Assembly (NCBI GenBank): GCA_947167845.1 | Contig: CAMVJQ010000030.1 | Coordinates: 1 to 32,350, forward strand | Direction: 5' to 3' | From: an uncultured Prevotella sp. | GTDB lineage: Bacteria > Bacteroidota > Bacteroidia > Bacteroidales > Bacteroidaceae | Length of the DNA: 32,350 nt | Part shown: piece by piece, positions 23,001 to 31,543 of the stretch | Numbering within the stretch: the first letter of the stretch is position 1 | Layout: every line of letters starts with the position of its first letter | Notes under the pieces: generated by a model | What the model was told of the DNA's origin: nothing | The model's database searches: none | Seen by the model: only the letters and a program-made list of their open reading frames with translations | Made by a program: the position numbers and the translations under genes

Positions 23001-24019
23001 GCTTCTATCAGGGACGCAACTCCGACGACCTGGGGACGCTGGGGACGGGCATCGGCCTGAACCTCTGCCGCAGCATCACCCAGTTGCACAAGGGGCAGAT
23101 CAAGGCCCAGAACCGCAAAGACGGCGTGCGGGGTGCCTGCTTCACCGTGACCATCCCCAGAGGCAACGCACATCTGAAGCCGGAACAGATCATCACTGAG
23201 ACGCCAGCCAAGGTGGTGCTTTCGGCAGGAACCGCCGCCAGACAGCCGTCCCGCAAGTTCCGTATCCTCATCGTCGATGATGACAGGGAGATAGCCGACT
23301 ACATCATCAATGAACTGGGAAGCCATTACCGCTTCGACCATTGCCCGAACGGCAAGGAGGGCCTGAAAGCCCTGCTGACGGAGGCATACGACCTGGTCAT
23401 CAGCGATGTGATGATGCCGGAGATGGACGGTATCACGATGCTCAGACGTATCAAAGACCATCCGCAGATCTCGCAGACACCAGTGATCATGCTGACTTCC
23501 AAGGCCGAGGTGGAGCATAAACTGGAGGGGCTGAAGTCGGGGGCTGATGCCTATATCGCAAAGCCCTTCAGCATGGAGGAACTGCATATCCAGATAGACA
23601 ATCTCATCGACAACGTGCGCCGGCTGCGCGGGAAGTTCAGCGGGGCTGTTGACCAGCAGGAACGCGTGGAGAATATCGAGGTGAAGGGGAATGACGATGC
23701 CCTGATGGAGCGGGTGATGCGCTCTGTGAATGCCAATATGTCGGACCCGGCCTACAATGTCGATGCCCTGGCTGGTGACGTTGGCATCAGCCGTGCCCAG
23801 TTGCACCGCCGAATGAAGGAGATAACCGGCATCTCTGTGGGCAAGTTCCTCCGTAACCTTCGGATGGAGCAGGCGGCCCGTCTGCTGAAGGAGGGGAAGG
23901 TGAATGTATCGCAGGTTGCCGACAAGGTGGGTTATGTGGATCAGGCGCACTTCTCAACAGCGTTTAAGTCGCATTTCGGCATGTCGCCCACCGAATATGC
24001 TGAGGGGCATAAGAGTTAA
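20093..24019 (+). CDS. hybrid two-component sensor/AraC regulator (HTCS)
   Basis: A 1308-residue inner-membrane protein that combines sensor kinase and transcription factor and typically controls an adjacent polysaccharide utilisation locus. In order: a signal peptide (1-21, ending FGQAG); two seven-bladed propellers made of Reg_prop repeats (about 25-650, e.g. DKYGYIWIATENGLNKFDGY); a Y_Y_Y domain (about 690-765); a membrane helix (769-791); HisKA with His810 in NATHDIRSPLT; a HATPase with ISNLLSNAFKYT and DNGVGI; a receiver with Asp1105 in ISDVMMPEMDG; and a C-terminal AraC helix-turn-helix (about 1210-1305). All catalytic residues are present. It starts 12 nt after cysS and is followed by susC, its probable target. 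The ligand is probably an oligosaccharide released from the glucuronic-acid-bearing glycan. Confidence 0.93.
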   Translation: MRRGPLLVILLLLSLLAFGQAGQFIPSERFSSGLINDICQDKYGYIWIATENGLNKFDGYRFTTYLSHPDDTTTLKSNIVTSLYCDRKGQLWVGCRLGLSRYNYATDRFEHCVFPSSASPRVNPILERKNGEFLVGTSGRGLYVLSGDIPSADASSTRSLLLEKVPDGYTSASGNWYFNQMIEDSKGRFWKCGYGEEVTMRDAAGVHQFFIRQGIVVRMVESEGDILVICQHGICRYYGGQMADAGIDLSALGSDDVVISSAFQSSSGHIYIGTRGDGLFVLEKGSRRLERVECSLNGMDLNTAKIWCIREDSHGNLWLGCQSKGLVMIPRVQPQFSSWSFSSQGYRISSTVTSVCEGDQGVVWAVVQGSGVYGFNKSGHIVAHPASPPSSEFMYRDKKGRYWIGNNEALYAYDPLTGHSQRQVSFVCEKLNDMTDSGDGLLFISTYSRGFSVYNPADHSFRNYLSTQTDPVKGQLHNNWILAMMPDSKGRIWMATSAGVSCYDPQRDNFRPYGWDFLLNEKMCYSLCEMRNGNILIGTDQGLFEYHPGDREAVRFPYGDALATKVVGYIVEANDGNIWCATSMGIWQFDHRRKQFVGHVNGNGLTTREYVNGVGMHSDNDMVYFANNDGLTVFDASRVTGSHKDLPPVRLTGFFIAGSPVSALTESDGRQVAEGPVIETDDYQVSYLDNSITLEFSLLDFVSPHNIIYEYRINGAKWQQTPESQNSISLSHLQPGTYDIEVRALSAGVSSAVKTITVRVLPPWYRSGWAYSIYLLVALSIIGVVLLLLKRSARQHMDEEKMKFLINATHDIRSPLTLIMGPLSKLKALVGEGEGKGYVETIDRNAQRLMLLVNQILDERRIDKNQMQLHCRETNMVDFISGICRLYQYNASQRGITFTFEHAKNHVPAWIDRINFDKVISNLLSNAFKYTFDGGEVKVILCETEKDVEIQVVDNGVGIREEDTERLFDRFYQGRNSDDLGTLGTGIGLNLCRSITQLHKGQIKAQNRKDGVRGACFTVTIPRGNAHLKPEQIITETPAKVVLSAGTAARQPSRKFRILIVDDDREIADYIINELGSHYRFDHCPNGKEGLKALLTEAYDLVISDVMMPEMDGITMLRRIKDHPQISQTPVIMLTSKAEVEHKLEGLKSGADAYIAKPFSMEELHIQIDNLIDNVRRLRGKFSGAVDQQERVENIEVKGNDDALMERVMRSVNANMSDPAYNVDALAGDVGISRAQLHRRMKEITGISVGKFLRNLRMEQAARLLKEGKVNVSQVADKVGYVDQAHFSTAFKSHFGMSPTEYAEGHKS

Positions 24020-24085
24020 GACTACGAACTTTACGAATTAAAAGTTAAGTATTGATAATTGTGCATTGTGCATTATTGAAGGTGT
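24020..24085. repeat. degenerate GTGCATTGTGCATTATTG spacer
   Basis: Short imperfect direct repeats (AGTTAAG, GTGCATT) occupy the bases after the sensor gene. Nothing coding is seen. Confidence 0.4.
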
Positions 24086-24103
24086 ATCGGTATTTTGTCC
24101 ATT

Positions 24104-24179
24104 TGTAACAAAATGCCGTTTTTTCGTGGTTTTGAACGGTTTTCGCATGTCCGTGCAACAAAATTCTTGCAACAAAATC
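24104..24179 (+). promoter_or_regulatory. three TGyAACAAAAT boxes, candidate HTCS operator
   Basis: TGTAACAAAATG (24104-24115), TGCAACAAAATT (24154-24165) and TGCAACAAAATC (24168-24179) lie upstream of and overlapping the susC -33 region. The last two are spaced 14 bp apart. AraC-type dimers often bind paired direct repeats, so this is a candidate binding site. Confidence 0.45.
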
Positions 24180-24199
24180 GAAAAGGCATCGTAACTTTG
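24167..24199 (+). promoter_or_regulatory. promoter of susC
   Basis: TAACTTTG (24192-24199) is a full -7 match; TTGC (24167-24170) is 21 nt upstream. The leader before the ATG at 24236 is about 30 nt. Confidence 0.6.
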
Positions 24200-24235
24200 C
24201 AGCAGATTTTGAAATCTATAACTAACAAAAATCGT

Positions 24236-27200
24236 ATGGAAAAGAAAAAAGTATTGAAACGGATCCTGATGATGCTCATCGCCCTGATGGCATGCCCCGC
24301 CATGCTGTCGGCTCAGAGTGTCGTCAAAGGTAATGTGAAGGACGATGCGGGTGAACCCGTCATCGGTGCTACGGTGAGGGAAGTCGGAACCCAGAACGCG
24401 GCGGTGACCGACTTCGACGGTAACTTCGAACTGAGGAACGTGACGAAGGATGCCGTCAGTGTCTCTTATGTAGGGTATCTGTCGCAGACGGTGCAGACGA
24501 AGGGCAAGAACTTTGTCGAGGTGACGCTGCAGGCAGACCAGAAACTGCTCGACGAAGTGGTGGTCGTAGGTTATGGTACGATGCGCAAGAGCGATGTGAC
24601 AGGTGCTGTCAGCCGTGCCAACATCCAGGCCTTCGAGAAGAGTGCGAACACCAACCTGATGCAGTCGCTGCAGGGTACGGTGCCGGGACTTAACGTCGGC
24701 CAGGCAACATCGGCAGGCGGCACGCCCGAACTCTCCATCCGTGGCGCCAACACCATCTCTGGAAATACCAGTGTCCTTATCATTCTTGACGGTATCATCT
24801 ATACAGGGAGCCTGTCGAGCATCAACCCCGCTGATATCGAGAGCATCGACGTGCTGAAGGATGCCTCTTCGACGGCCGTCTATGGTGCGCAGGCCGCCAA
24901 CGGTGTGCTGCTGATCACATCGAAGAAGGGGGCCAAGGGCAAGGCAAAGGTGAACTTCTCCAGCAGTTACAGCATCCAGACGCCTACCCATAAACTCCAC
25001 ACGATGAATCGTGACGAGATGCTCAACTTCGACAATGAGTGTCTCTGGCAGTACTCCAAGACAGAGGCCTCCGGCTATACGCAGCAGGACCCCAGTTTCA
25101 AACTCTCTGAGCGCATGCCTGACGCGTGGATGACTGACGACCAGGGCAATATCATCCCCGGCGACTACAACTGGTGGGACGACTTCGTGCGCAACGGCTC
25201 TATCTGGGAGACCAAACTGAACATCTCCGGTGGCAGCGACGCCATGTCATACCTTATCTCTGTGGGCAACACCCAGCAGAAGAACTATATCCTCAACGAT
25301 GACTACAAGCGTAACTCTGTCCGCGTGAATCTGGACATCCAGCCCGTGAAGTGGCTGAAGGCCGGTATTCAGGCTTTCGGCTCATTTGAGAACCGTGACG
25401 GTGCGTCACCCTACCTCCCGTTCCTCGTGGAGTGCAGCCCGCTCACGAAGCCCTACGACGAGAATGGCGACATGATCCACTATCCTGCTCACGATGCGCG
25501 TGAGAACCCCTATCATAATACGCTGGTCGACGACTATGACCGCACCAACTCGTTCTTTGCCAATATCTATGGTGAGGTGCACTTCCCCCTGAAGGGCCTG
25601 ACCTATCGCCTGAACTTCGGTAACAACTACCGCATCGGCGAGCATCACTATGCCAGCGAGTTTGCCGAGAACAGCAACGGCTCGGCCTATAAGCACCATA
25701 CAACCTATTATGACTATACGCTTGATAACATCCTGAACTATGCCAACGACTTCGGCAAGCACAGCGTGGGCGCAACGCTCGTCTATGGTGCCTCACGCCG
25801 TAAGAACATGTACACTGCCGCTGATGCCAAACTCTTCCCGCGCATGACCTTGGGTTACAACTCGCTGGAACTGGCTTCTACGCAGACCACCAATTCGGAT
25901 GCTTGGCTGGAGACGCTGCTCTACCAGATGGCCCGTGTGAACTATGCTTACGACGGCCGTTATCTGGTGACTGCCACCGTGCGTCGTGATGGATTCTCCG
26001 GATTCTCATCCAACAACAAGTCGGCTGTGTTCCCGTCTGTGGCTCTTGGCTGGGTCATCACTAACGAGAAGTGGTTTAACGTACCTCAGTTGGACTATCT
26101 GAAACTGCGTGCAGGCTGGGGCTCAAGCGGTAACCAGACATCCCGCTATTCTTCAATGGCCCGTGTCAACTCCTCCATCGGCTATATCTTCGGCGACGGC
26201 GTCTCGGGATCCATGCGTCAGGAACTTGCCTCGCTGGCAAACAATGACCTGAAATGGGAAAGGACTTCCGGATTCAACTTCGGTCTTGACTTCGCCCTGT
26301 TCAACAGCCGCCTCACAGGTAACATCGAGTTCTACACCACCAAGACCAAGGATCTGCTCTATGACGTGGCCATCCCTTCAATCACTGGTTTCACCTCTAT
26401 CCGCTCTAATGTCGGTGAGATTGGGAATAAGGGTCTTGAGATCACCCTCAACAGTCGCAATATCGTGACCAAGGAGTTTGAGTGGTCGTCGATGTTCAAC
26501 TTCTCGACCAACAGCAATAAGATCAACAGTCTTGCCGGACTTGATACCGACGGCGACGGCAAGGAGGATGACCTCACTTCCTCTTCACTCTTCATCGGCG
26601 AGCCTCTGTCGGCCATCTACGACTATACCATCGACGGCATCTGGCAGGTAGGCGACAACATTCCCGAGGGCTACCATCCCGGCAACTATCGCATTGTGGA
26701 TATCAATGAGGATGGCAAGATCGACGAGAAAGACCGCAGCATCATCGGTAAGGCCGACCCGTCAGTACGCATGGGCTTGCTCAACACGATGAAGTTCAAG
26801 GGCTTCACCCTCAGTTTCTTCCTCAATGCCGTACTGGGCGGCAGCAAGAGTTATCTGGGCAAGAACTCTTACGCTGAGTTGGTCAACGACAACACGCTGC
26901 GTCACAACCGCTATACAGAGCAGGTGGAGAAATTCTGGACACCAAGCAATCCTGGCGGCATCTACGCCCTCTACAATGCCAACCCTGCCATCAATCCGTA
27001 TCGTTACCAGAACCGTTCGTTCTTGCGACTGCAGGACATCACGCTCTCCTACGACCTGCCGAAGAAGTGGATGCACGCCATCCGTATCGAAGGCATCAAC
27101 CTGTACGTCAGTTGCAAGAACCTGCTGACCATCACAGGCTGGAACGGCTGGGATCCGGAGCCTCAGAAGTCATATTCAGACATCAATGGCCAGACCCGCT

Positions 27201-27271
27201 ACACTGGAAGTTGCTACGAGAACGATCCAGTGATGAAGAGCGTGACATTTGGTTTCAATATCAATCTTTAA
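24236..27271 (+). CDS. SusC/RagA-type TonB-dependent transporter
   Basis: An outer-membrane barrel of 1011 residues that imports oligosaccharides with TonB energy. Seen: a signal peptide (1-26, ending MLSAQ), a carboxypeptidase-D-like beta-sandwich (about 30-110, VKGNVKDDAGEPVIGATV), the TonB box region DEVVVVGYGTMRKSDVTGAV, the plug (SLQGTVPGLNV, ISIRGANT-like SIRGANTISG, DIESIDVLKDASSTAVYGAQAANGV) and a long barrel ending in GFNINL. The in-frame start at 24095 is rejected because the promoter lies between it and 24236. It pairs with the SusD gene 12 nt downstream and forms a minimal utilisation locus with the HTCS and GH115. Confidence 0.95.
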   Translation: MEKKKVLKRILMMLIALMACPAMLSAQSVVKGNVKDDAGEPVIGATVREVGTQNAAVTDFDGNFELRNVTKDAVSVSYVGYLSQTVQTKGKNFVEVTLQADQKLLDEVVVVGYGTMRKSDVTGAVSRANIQAFEKSANTNLMQSLQGTVPGLNVGQATSAGGTPELSIRGANTISGNTSVLIILDGIIYTGSLSSINPADIESIDVLKDASSTAVYGAQAANGVLLITSKKGAKGKAKVNFSSSYSIQTPTHKLHTMNRDEMLNFDNECLWQYSKTEASGYTQQDPSFKLSERMPDAWMTDDQGNIIPGDYNWWDDFVRNGSIWETKLNISGGSDAMSYLISVGNTQQKNYILNDDYKRNSVRVNLDIQPVKWLKAGIQAFGSFENRDGASPYLPFLVECSPLTKPYDENGDMIHYPAHDARENPYHNTLVDDYDRTNSFFANIYGEVHFPLKGLTYRLNFGNNYRIGEHHYASEFAENSNGSAYKHHTTYYDYTLDNILNYANDFGKHSVGATLVYGASRRKNMYTAADAKLFPRMTLGYNSLELASTQTTNSDAWLETLLYQMARVNYAYDGRYLVTATVRRDGFSGFSSNNKSAVFPSVALGWVITNEKWFNVPQLDYLKLRAGWGSSGNQTSRYSSMARVNSSIGYIFGDGVSGSMRQELASLANNDLKWERTSGFNFGLDFALFNSRLTGNIEFYTTKTKDLLYDVAIPSITGFTSIRSNVGEIGNKGLEITLNSRNIVTKEFEWSSMFNFSTNSNKINSLAGLDTDGDGKEDDLTSSSLFIGEPLSAIYDYTIDGIWQVGDNIPEGYHPGNYRIVDINEDGKIDEKDRSIIGKADPSVRMGLLNTMKFKGFTLSFFLNAVLGGSKSYLGKNSYAELVNDNTLRHNRYTEQVEKFWTPSNPGGIYALYNANPAINPYRYQNRSFLRLQDITLSYDLPKKWMHAIRIEGINLYVSCKNLLTITGWNGWDPEPQKSYSDINGQTRYTGSCYENDPVMKSVTFGFNINL

Positions 27272-27283
27272 TTGCCATTACAC

Positions 27284-29050
27284 ATGAAAAAGATAATTTT
27301 ATTCACCGTTTTATCAGCCTTGGCGCTGACAGGATGCAACGAGGACAAGTTCCTTGAGGAGAAGGCTCTCGACTTCAATTCGGCATCCAACTCATACAAC
27401 ACGAAGGCAGACTTCGATGCCGCAGTCACCGAACTCTACTTCCTGACCCGTGAGGAGTTCTATACTACTTACGACCGTACGACAGACCTCTCTAAGGTGG
27501 CCGACATGTGGATCACCGCCGACCCCCTGCAGTCGAATGTCACTGCCGACTTCTCTCCCTCAGGCGCTATCGCCAAGTTCTACTGGGACGAGAACTATAA
27601 ACTGATCGCTCAGGCCAACACAGTCATCAGCCGTCTGGCAAGTGCCACCGGCCTGACGGATGAGCAGAAGAAGGAGTTTGAGGCAAAGGGCCGCTTCTTC
27701 CGTGCCCTGGGCTACCGCACGCTGGTCTTGCTGTATGGCGACGTTCCCCTGCAGACAGAGGAGGTGACCACGCCGAAGACGGACTACACACGTGAGTCGA
27801 AAGATAAGGTCTGGGCACAGGTGATAGAGGACCTGGAGTTTGCTGTCGCCAATCTGCCTGAGATCAATGCCGTGCGCGATGGCGAGATCAGCAAGCCTGC
27901 CGCCAACATGCTGCTGTCGGAGGTCTATCTGGCCACAGGTGCCAACGACAAGGCCGCCAGTGCCGCCAGTGCCGTCATCAACAACCCGAATCTGGCCCTG
28001 ATGACGCAGCGCTTCGGCTCGCAGGCGAAGGAGGACGGCGATGTGTTCTACGACCTGTTCCGTCCGAACAACCAGAACCGCGCCTCCGGCAATACCGAGG
28101 GCATTTGGGTCATCCAGTTCGAGACCAATGTCGAGGGCGGTGGCAACAACACAAGCCATTTCTTCTGGAATCCCGGAAGTTTCTGGGGCGAGCGCTTCTT
28201 TGCCCCTCAGGTGGACAAGTTCCAGATTATTGCTCCTAACGGCACCAACATCCAGTTGTTCAACTGGCCTATCGGCGACATGACAGGCGGACGCGGCATC
28301 GGCACACACTATGCAGTGGATCATCTCTACAGAGGCATCTGGGAGGACGACTTTGATGACATGCGCAACTCTGAGTACAACTGGCCCCGCCGCTTCAAGA
28401 TTCATCGCCCTGACGCCATGAAGGACTTCCCCGAATTGGCTGCGGCCCTCGCCGACGGCTACTTCGACCTCGAGAATCCCCGTCTGCCCGAAGGCTACTC
28501 GATGACCACCGGCTTCGACGGCGGTGTGGCTGCGACGACACAGTTGCCCAACCGCTTCATGTGCGGCTACTCTACGAAGATGACGACACCTTTCCACCAT
28601 CCCGATGCCCAGTATCAGAACAAGGCGACCTACCAACTTGCCGGAACGGGAGGCAAGACCTACGCAGACCAGTACTTCTTCCGTCTGGCAGAGGCTTATC
28701 TGCTGCGTGCGGAGGCATACGTCAAGCAGAACAAGAATGCCGAGGCCGCTGCCGACATCAATGTGCTTCGTACCCGTGCCCAGGGCAAGCCTGTCACCGC
28801 CGACCAGATGAACATCGACTTCATCCTCGACGAGCGTCTCCGCGAACTCGTCTGTGAGGAGAAGCGTCGTCTGACCCTGGCCCGTACAGGCAAACTCGCT
28901 GAGCGCATCAAGAAGTACAATCCCTACTTCAGCGCACAGTACAGTGCCGACAAGAAGGACTATGATGCTCACTTCGACTTGTTCCCGATACCCCTGTCGG
29001 CCATTCAGGCCAACAAGGACGGCGTCCTGGAGCAGAACCCTGGCTATTGA
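27284..29050 (+). CDS. SusD/RagB-type glycan-binding lipoprotein
   Basis: A 588-residue surface lipoprotein that caps the SusC barrel and binds glycan. The N-terminus MKKIILFTVLSALALTGC is a lipoprotein signal with Cys18. FLEEKALDF, the helical tetratricopeptide scaffold (GRFFRALGYRTLVLLYGDVPL; AYLLRAEAYVKQNKNAEAAADINVLRTRA; ILDERLRELVCEEKRR) and the final LFPIPLSAIQANKDGVLEQNPGY are family hallmarks. It starts 12 nt after susC. A terminator-like hairpin (29098-29131) follows 47 nt after its stop, which would lower expression of the GH115 gene relative to susCD. Confidence 0.93.
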   Translation: MKKIILFTVLSALALTGCNEDKFLEEKALDFNSASNSYNTKADFDAAVTELYFLTREEFYTTYDRTTDLSKVADMWITADPLQSNVTADFSPSGAIAKFYWDENYKLIAQANTVISRLASATGLTDEQKKEFEAKGRFFRALGYRTLVLLYGDVPLQTEEVTTPKTDYTRESKDKVWAQVIEDLEFAVANLPEINAVRDGEISKPAANMLLSEVYLATGANDKAASAASAVINNPNLALMTQRFGSQAKEDGDVFYDLFRPNNQNRASGNTEGIWVIQFETNVEGGGNNTSHFFWNPGSFWGERFFAPQVDKFQIIAPNGTNIQLFNWPIGDMTGGRGIGTHYAVDHLYRGIWEDDFDDMRNSEYNWPRRFKIHRPDAMKDFPELAAALADGYFDLENPRLPEGYSMTTGFDGGVAATTQLPNRFMCGYSTKMTTPFHHPDAQYQNKATYQLAGTGGKTYADQYFFRLAEAYLLRAEAYVKQNKNAEAAADINVLRTRAQGKPVTADQMNIDFILDERLRELVCEEKRRLTLARTGKLAERIKKYNPYFSAQYSADKKDYDAHFDLFPIPLSAIQANKDGVLEQNPGY

Positions 29051-29068
29051 TTATTTGGTTAGTTAAAT

Positions 29069-31543
29069 ATGATAGTTAGTTTAGAATTGCGGTCAAGAAA
29101 GCCTGGACTTGAGAAAGTCTGGGCTTTTTTCACCCTGCTGTTGCTGCTGTTCTCCCCGCTCTGCGGGCAGGGCCGGAATTTCAAGGTTCGCAGCGCGGCC
29201 GTCATCTATGATGAGGCAGAGCCCCGTCAGGTGGTGCGAGCCGTCGCCGACCTGCGTCATGACATCGCTCTGGTGACAGGTCCTGGCAGCGGGTCCGACA
29301 GTAAGATCGTTGTCGGCACCTACGGCAGGAGCCGGCTCCTCTCCGACCTGATAGCCGAAGGCCGTCTGAAGGCGTCCGACCTGCAGGGGCGCTGGGAGAA
29401 TTATGTCATCACCGTCACCGATGAGCCACAGCCTCGGCTGGTGATAGCAGGCAGCGACATGCGCGGCACAATCTATGGCATCTACGACGTGTCGCAGCGT
29501 CTTGGCGTCTCGCCTTGGTACTGGTGGGCCGACGTGCCCGTGAGGCACAATCCGGATGCCTCCGTCGACTGTGACTATTATGTGTCGGGAGAGCCGGCAG
29601 TGAAGTATAGGGGCATATTCATCAACGACGAGGACTGGGGACTGAAGCCCTGGGCAGCGTCCAACTTTGAGCGCGAACTGGGCGACATCGGTCCGAAGAC
29701 CTACGCCAAGGTCTGTGAACTGCTGCTTCGCCTGAAGGCCAACATGCTTGCCCCTGCCATGCACGCCTGTACAGGAGCCTTCTACAGTCATCAGCAGAGC
29801 AAGATGGTGGCCGACTCTTTCGGCATCATCATCACCACCTCACACTGCGAGCCGCTGCTGCTGAACAATGCCGCCTCGACGGAATGGGACGAGGCGCGCG
29901 ACGGCGAGTGGAACTACAAGACGAACCGCGAGACCATCCTCAGGAAGTGGGACGACCGTCTGGCTGAGGCCTCCCGCTATGAGAACATCTATACCGTCGC
30001 CATGCGCGGGCTCCACGATGAGGGGCTGCGCGGCCATCTGCCGATGGAGGAGCGCGTGCCTCTGATAGCGAAGGTCATCAGCGAGCAGCGCCAGTTGCTG
30101 GAGAAGCATATAGGCAGGCCCGCCGCCGGGATACCCCAGATCTTTGTGCCCTATAAGGAGACGATGGACATCTATGAGAACGGACTCCAGGTGCCTGATG
30201 ATATCACGCTCGTGTGGGTCGACGACAACTATGGCTACATGAAGCGCGTTTCTAGCCCGGAGGAGCAGCGCCGCTCCGGCAGGGCTGGCGTCTACTATCA
30301 CCTCTCCTACCTCGGGGCCCCTCACGACTATCTGTGGCTTAACACCACTCCGCCCGTGCTGATGTATGAGGAACTGAAGAAGGCCTACGACCACGGGGCC
30401 GACCGCTACTGGCTGCTGAACGTGGGCGATATCAAGCCCATGGAACTGGGCATCCAGACCTTCATGGACATGGCCTGGAACATCAGCGCCTTCTCCCTGC
30501 AGAGCGTCAACCGTCACCAGGCAGCCTTCATCCGCCGCTGTTTCGGTGTCGACACCCAGTCGCTTCTCGACTGCTATTACCGTCTGGCCTGGAGCCGCAA
30601 GCCAGAGTTCATGGGCTTCGAGTATCAGTGGGACGACGAGGCTCATACCGGTCTGAGGGATACCGAGTTCTCATTTGAGAATTACGCTGAGGCGCAGCGG
30701 CGGTTGGCCGACTATCAGCGCATCAGCGACGAGGCGGAGCAGAAGGGAGCCCTGCTGCCGGCGGATCAGAGAGCCGCCTGGTATGAGATGGTGCAGATGC
30801 CCGTACAGGGGGCTTGTCAGATGAACCGTAAGTTCCTGATGGCGCAGTTGAATCACCTGCTGGCGGCGCAGGGGCGCCAGGCAGAGGCAAACTGGGCCGC
30901 CCGTCAGATGGAGCAGGCCTACGACAGCATCCATGCCCTGTGCCGTCGCTACGGCGAACTGCTCGGCGGCAAGTGGCGGGGCATGATGGCCCTCCCCGGC
31001 AGTTTCACTCCCACGGCGCAATACTACCAGAAGCCGGAGGTTACCTATACGCCCGGTGTCGCGGAGAGCCCCGTTGACCTGACCCCCGTAGCGTCGGAAG
31101 CCGCTGGTTGTCAGGTGATCCGTCTGGCCGACTATACCAGTAAGAGTGCCGATGCGCGGCTCGTCGCAGGCCTGGGCTACGACTGGCAGGTGATGCGGCT
31201 CGGCGAGGCGACATACGGCTTCTCCGCTCCCGGAGTCGACACGGTCGAGGTGCTGTTCTATACCGTGCCCTTCTGGCCTCTGTATGCCGGCAGGAGCAAT
31301 CGCGTGGCAGTGAGCGTCGATGGAGGTGCGCCTCAGGTCTTCGAGAACAGATTCAAGGAGTACGGGCGTACGTGGAAAGACCAGGTGATGCGCAATGGAG
31401 CCCCCTGCCGACTGCGTTTCGCCCTCGACAGAGCCAGGCGTCAGCACGCGGTCACCTTCCGTGCCCTTGACGACGGGCAGATGCTGCAGCGCGTCATCAT
31501 CGACTGGGGCGGCCTCCAGCCGTCCTATCTCGGCCCTTCATAG
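29069..31543 (+). CDS. GH115 family alpha-glucuronidase
   Basis: An 824-residue secreted glycoside hydrolase. Family 115 enzymes remove alpha-1,2-linked (4-O-methyl-)glucuronic acid from xylan; at least one Bacteroides member acts on arabinogalactan. Seen: a signal peptide with a long n-region (hydrophobic core about 18-31, cut near GQG), an N-terminal domain (40-175), the barrel with RGIFINDEDWGLKPWA (181-196), TTSHCEPLL (256-264), VPYKE (360-364), VWVDDNYGYMKR (382-392) and DYLWLNTTPP (420-429), then a helical domain and a C-terminal beta domain from about 650. These conserved acidic and Asn residues line the predicted active site. The ATG at 29069 is the only start that keeps a positively charged n-region, but a terminator-like hairpin then lies within codons 10-20. 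The gene ends 19 nt inside the convergent peptidase gene. Confidence 0.88.
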   Translation: MIVSLELRSRKPGLEKVWAFFTLLLLLFSPLCGQGRNFKVRSAAVIYDEAEPRQVVRAVADLRHDIALVTGPGSGSDSKIVVGTYGRSRLLSDLIAEGRLKASDLQGRWENYVITVTDEPQPRLVIAGSDMRGTIYGIYDVSQRLGVSPWYWWADVPVRHNPDASVDCDYYVSGEPAVKYRGIFINDEDWGLKPWAASNFERELGDIGPKTYAKVCELLLRLKANMLAPAMHACTGAFYSHQQSKMVADSFGIIITTSHCEPLLLNNAASTEWDEARDGEWNYKTNRETILRKWDDRLAEASRYENIYTVAMRGLHDEGLRGHLPMEERVPLIAKVISEQRQLLEKHIGRPAAGIPQIFVPYKETMDIYENGLQVPDDITLVWVDDNYGYMKRVSSPEEQRRSGRAGVYYHLSYLGAPHDYLWLNTTPPVLMYEELKKAYDHGADRYWLLNVGDIKPMELGIQTFMDMAWNISAFSLQSVNRHQAAFIRRCFGVDTQSLLDCYYRLAWSRKPEFMGFEYQWDDEAHTGLRDTEFSFENYAEAQRRLADYQRISDEAEQKGALLPADQRAAWYEMVQMPVQGACQMNRKFLMAQLNHLLAAQGRQAEANWAARQMEQAYDSIHALCRRYGELLGGKWRGMMALPGSFTPTAQYYQKPEVTYTPGVAESPVDLTPVASEAAGCQVIRLADYTSKSADARLVAGLGYDWQVMRLGEATYGFSAPGVDTVEVLFYTVPFWPLYAGRSNRVAVSVDGGAPQVFENRFKEYGRTWKDQVMRNGAPCRLRFALDRARRQHAVTFRALDDGQMLQRVIIDWGGLQPSYLGPS
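29098..29131 (+). terminator. terminator-like hairpin within the start of the GH115 gene
   Basis: AAAGCCTGGACT (29098-29109) pairs with AGTCTGGGCTTT (29116-29127) as a 12-bp stem with two G-T pairs around TGAGAA, followed by a T-run to 29130. It fits an intrinsic terminator for susCD mRNA, yet lies 29 nt inside the GH115 reading frame. Confidence 0.65.
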
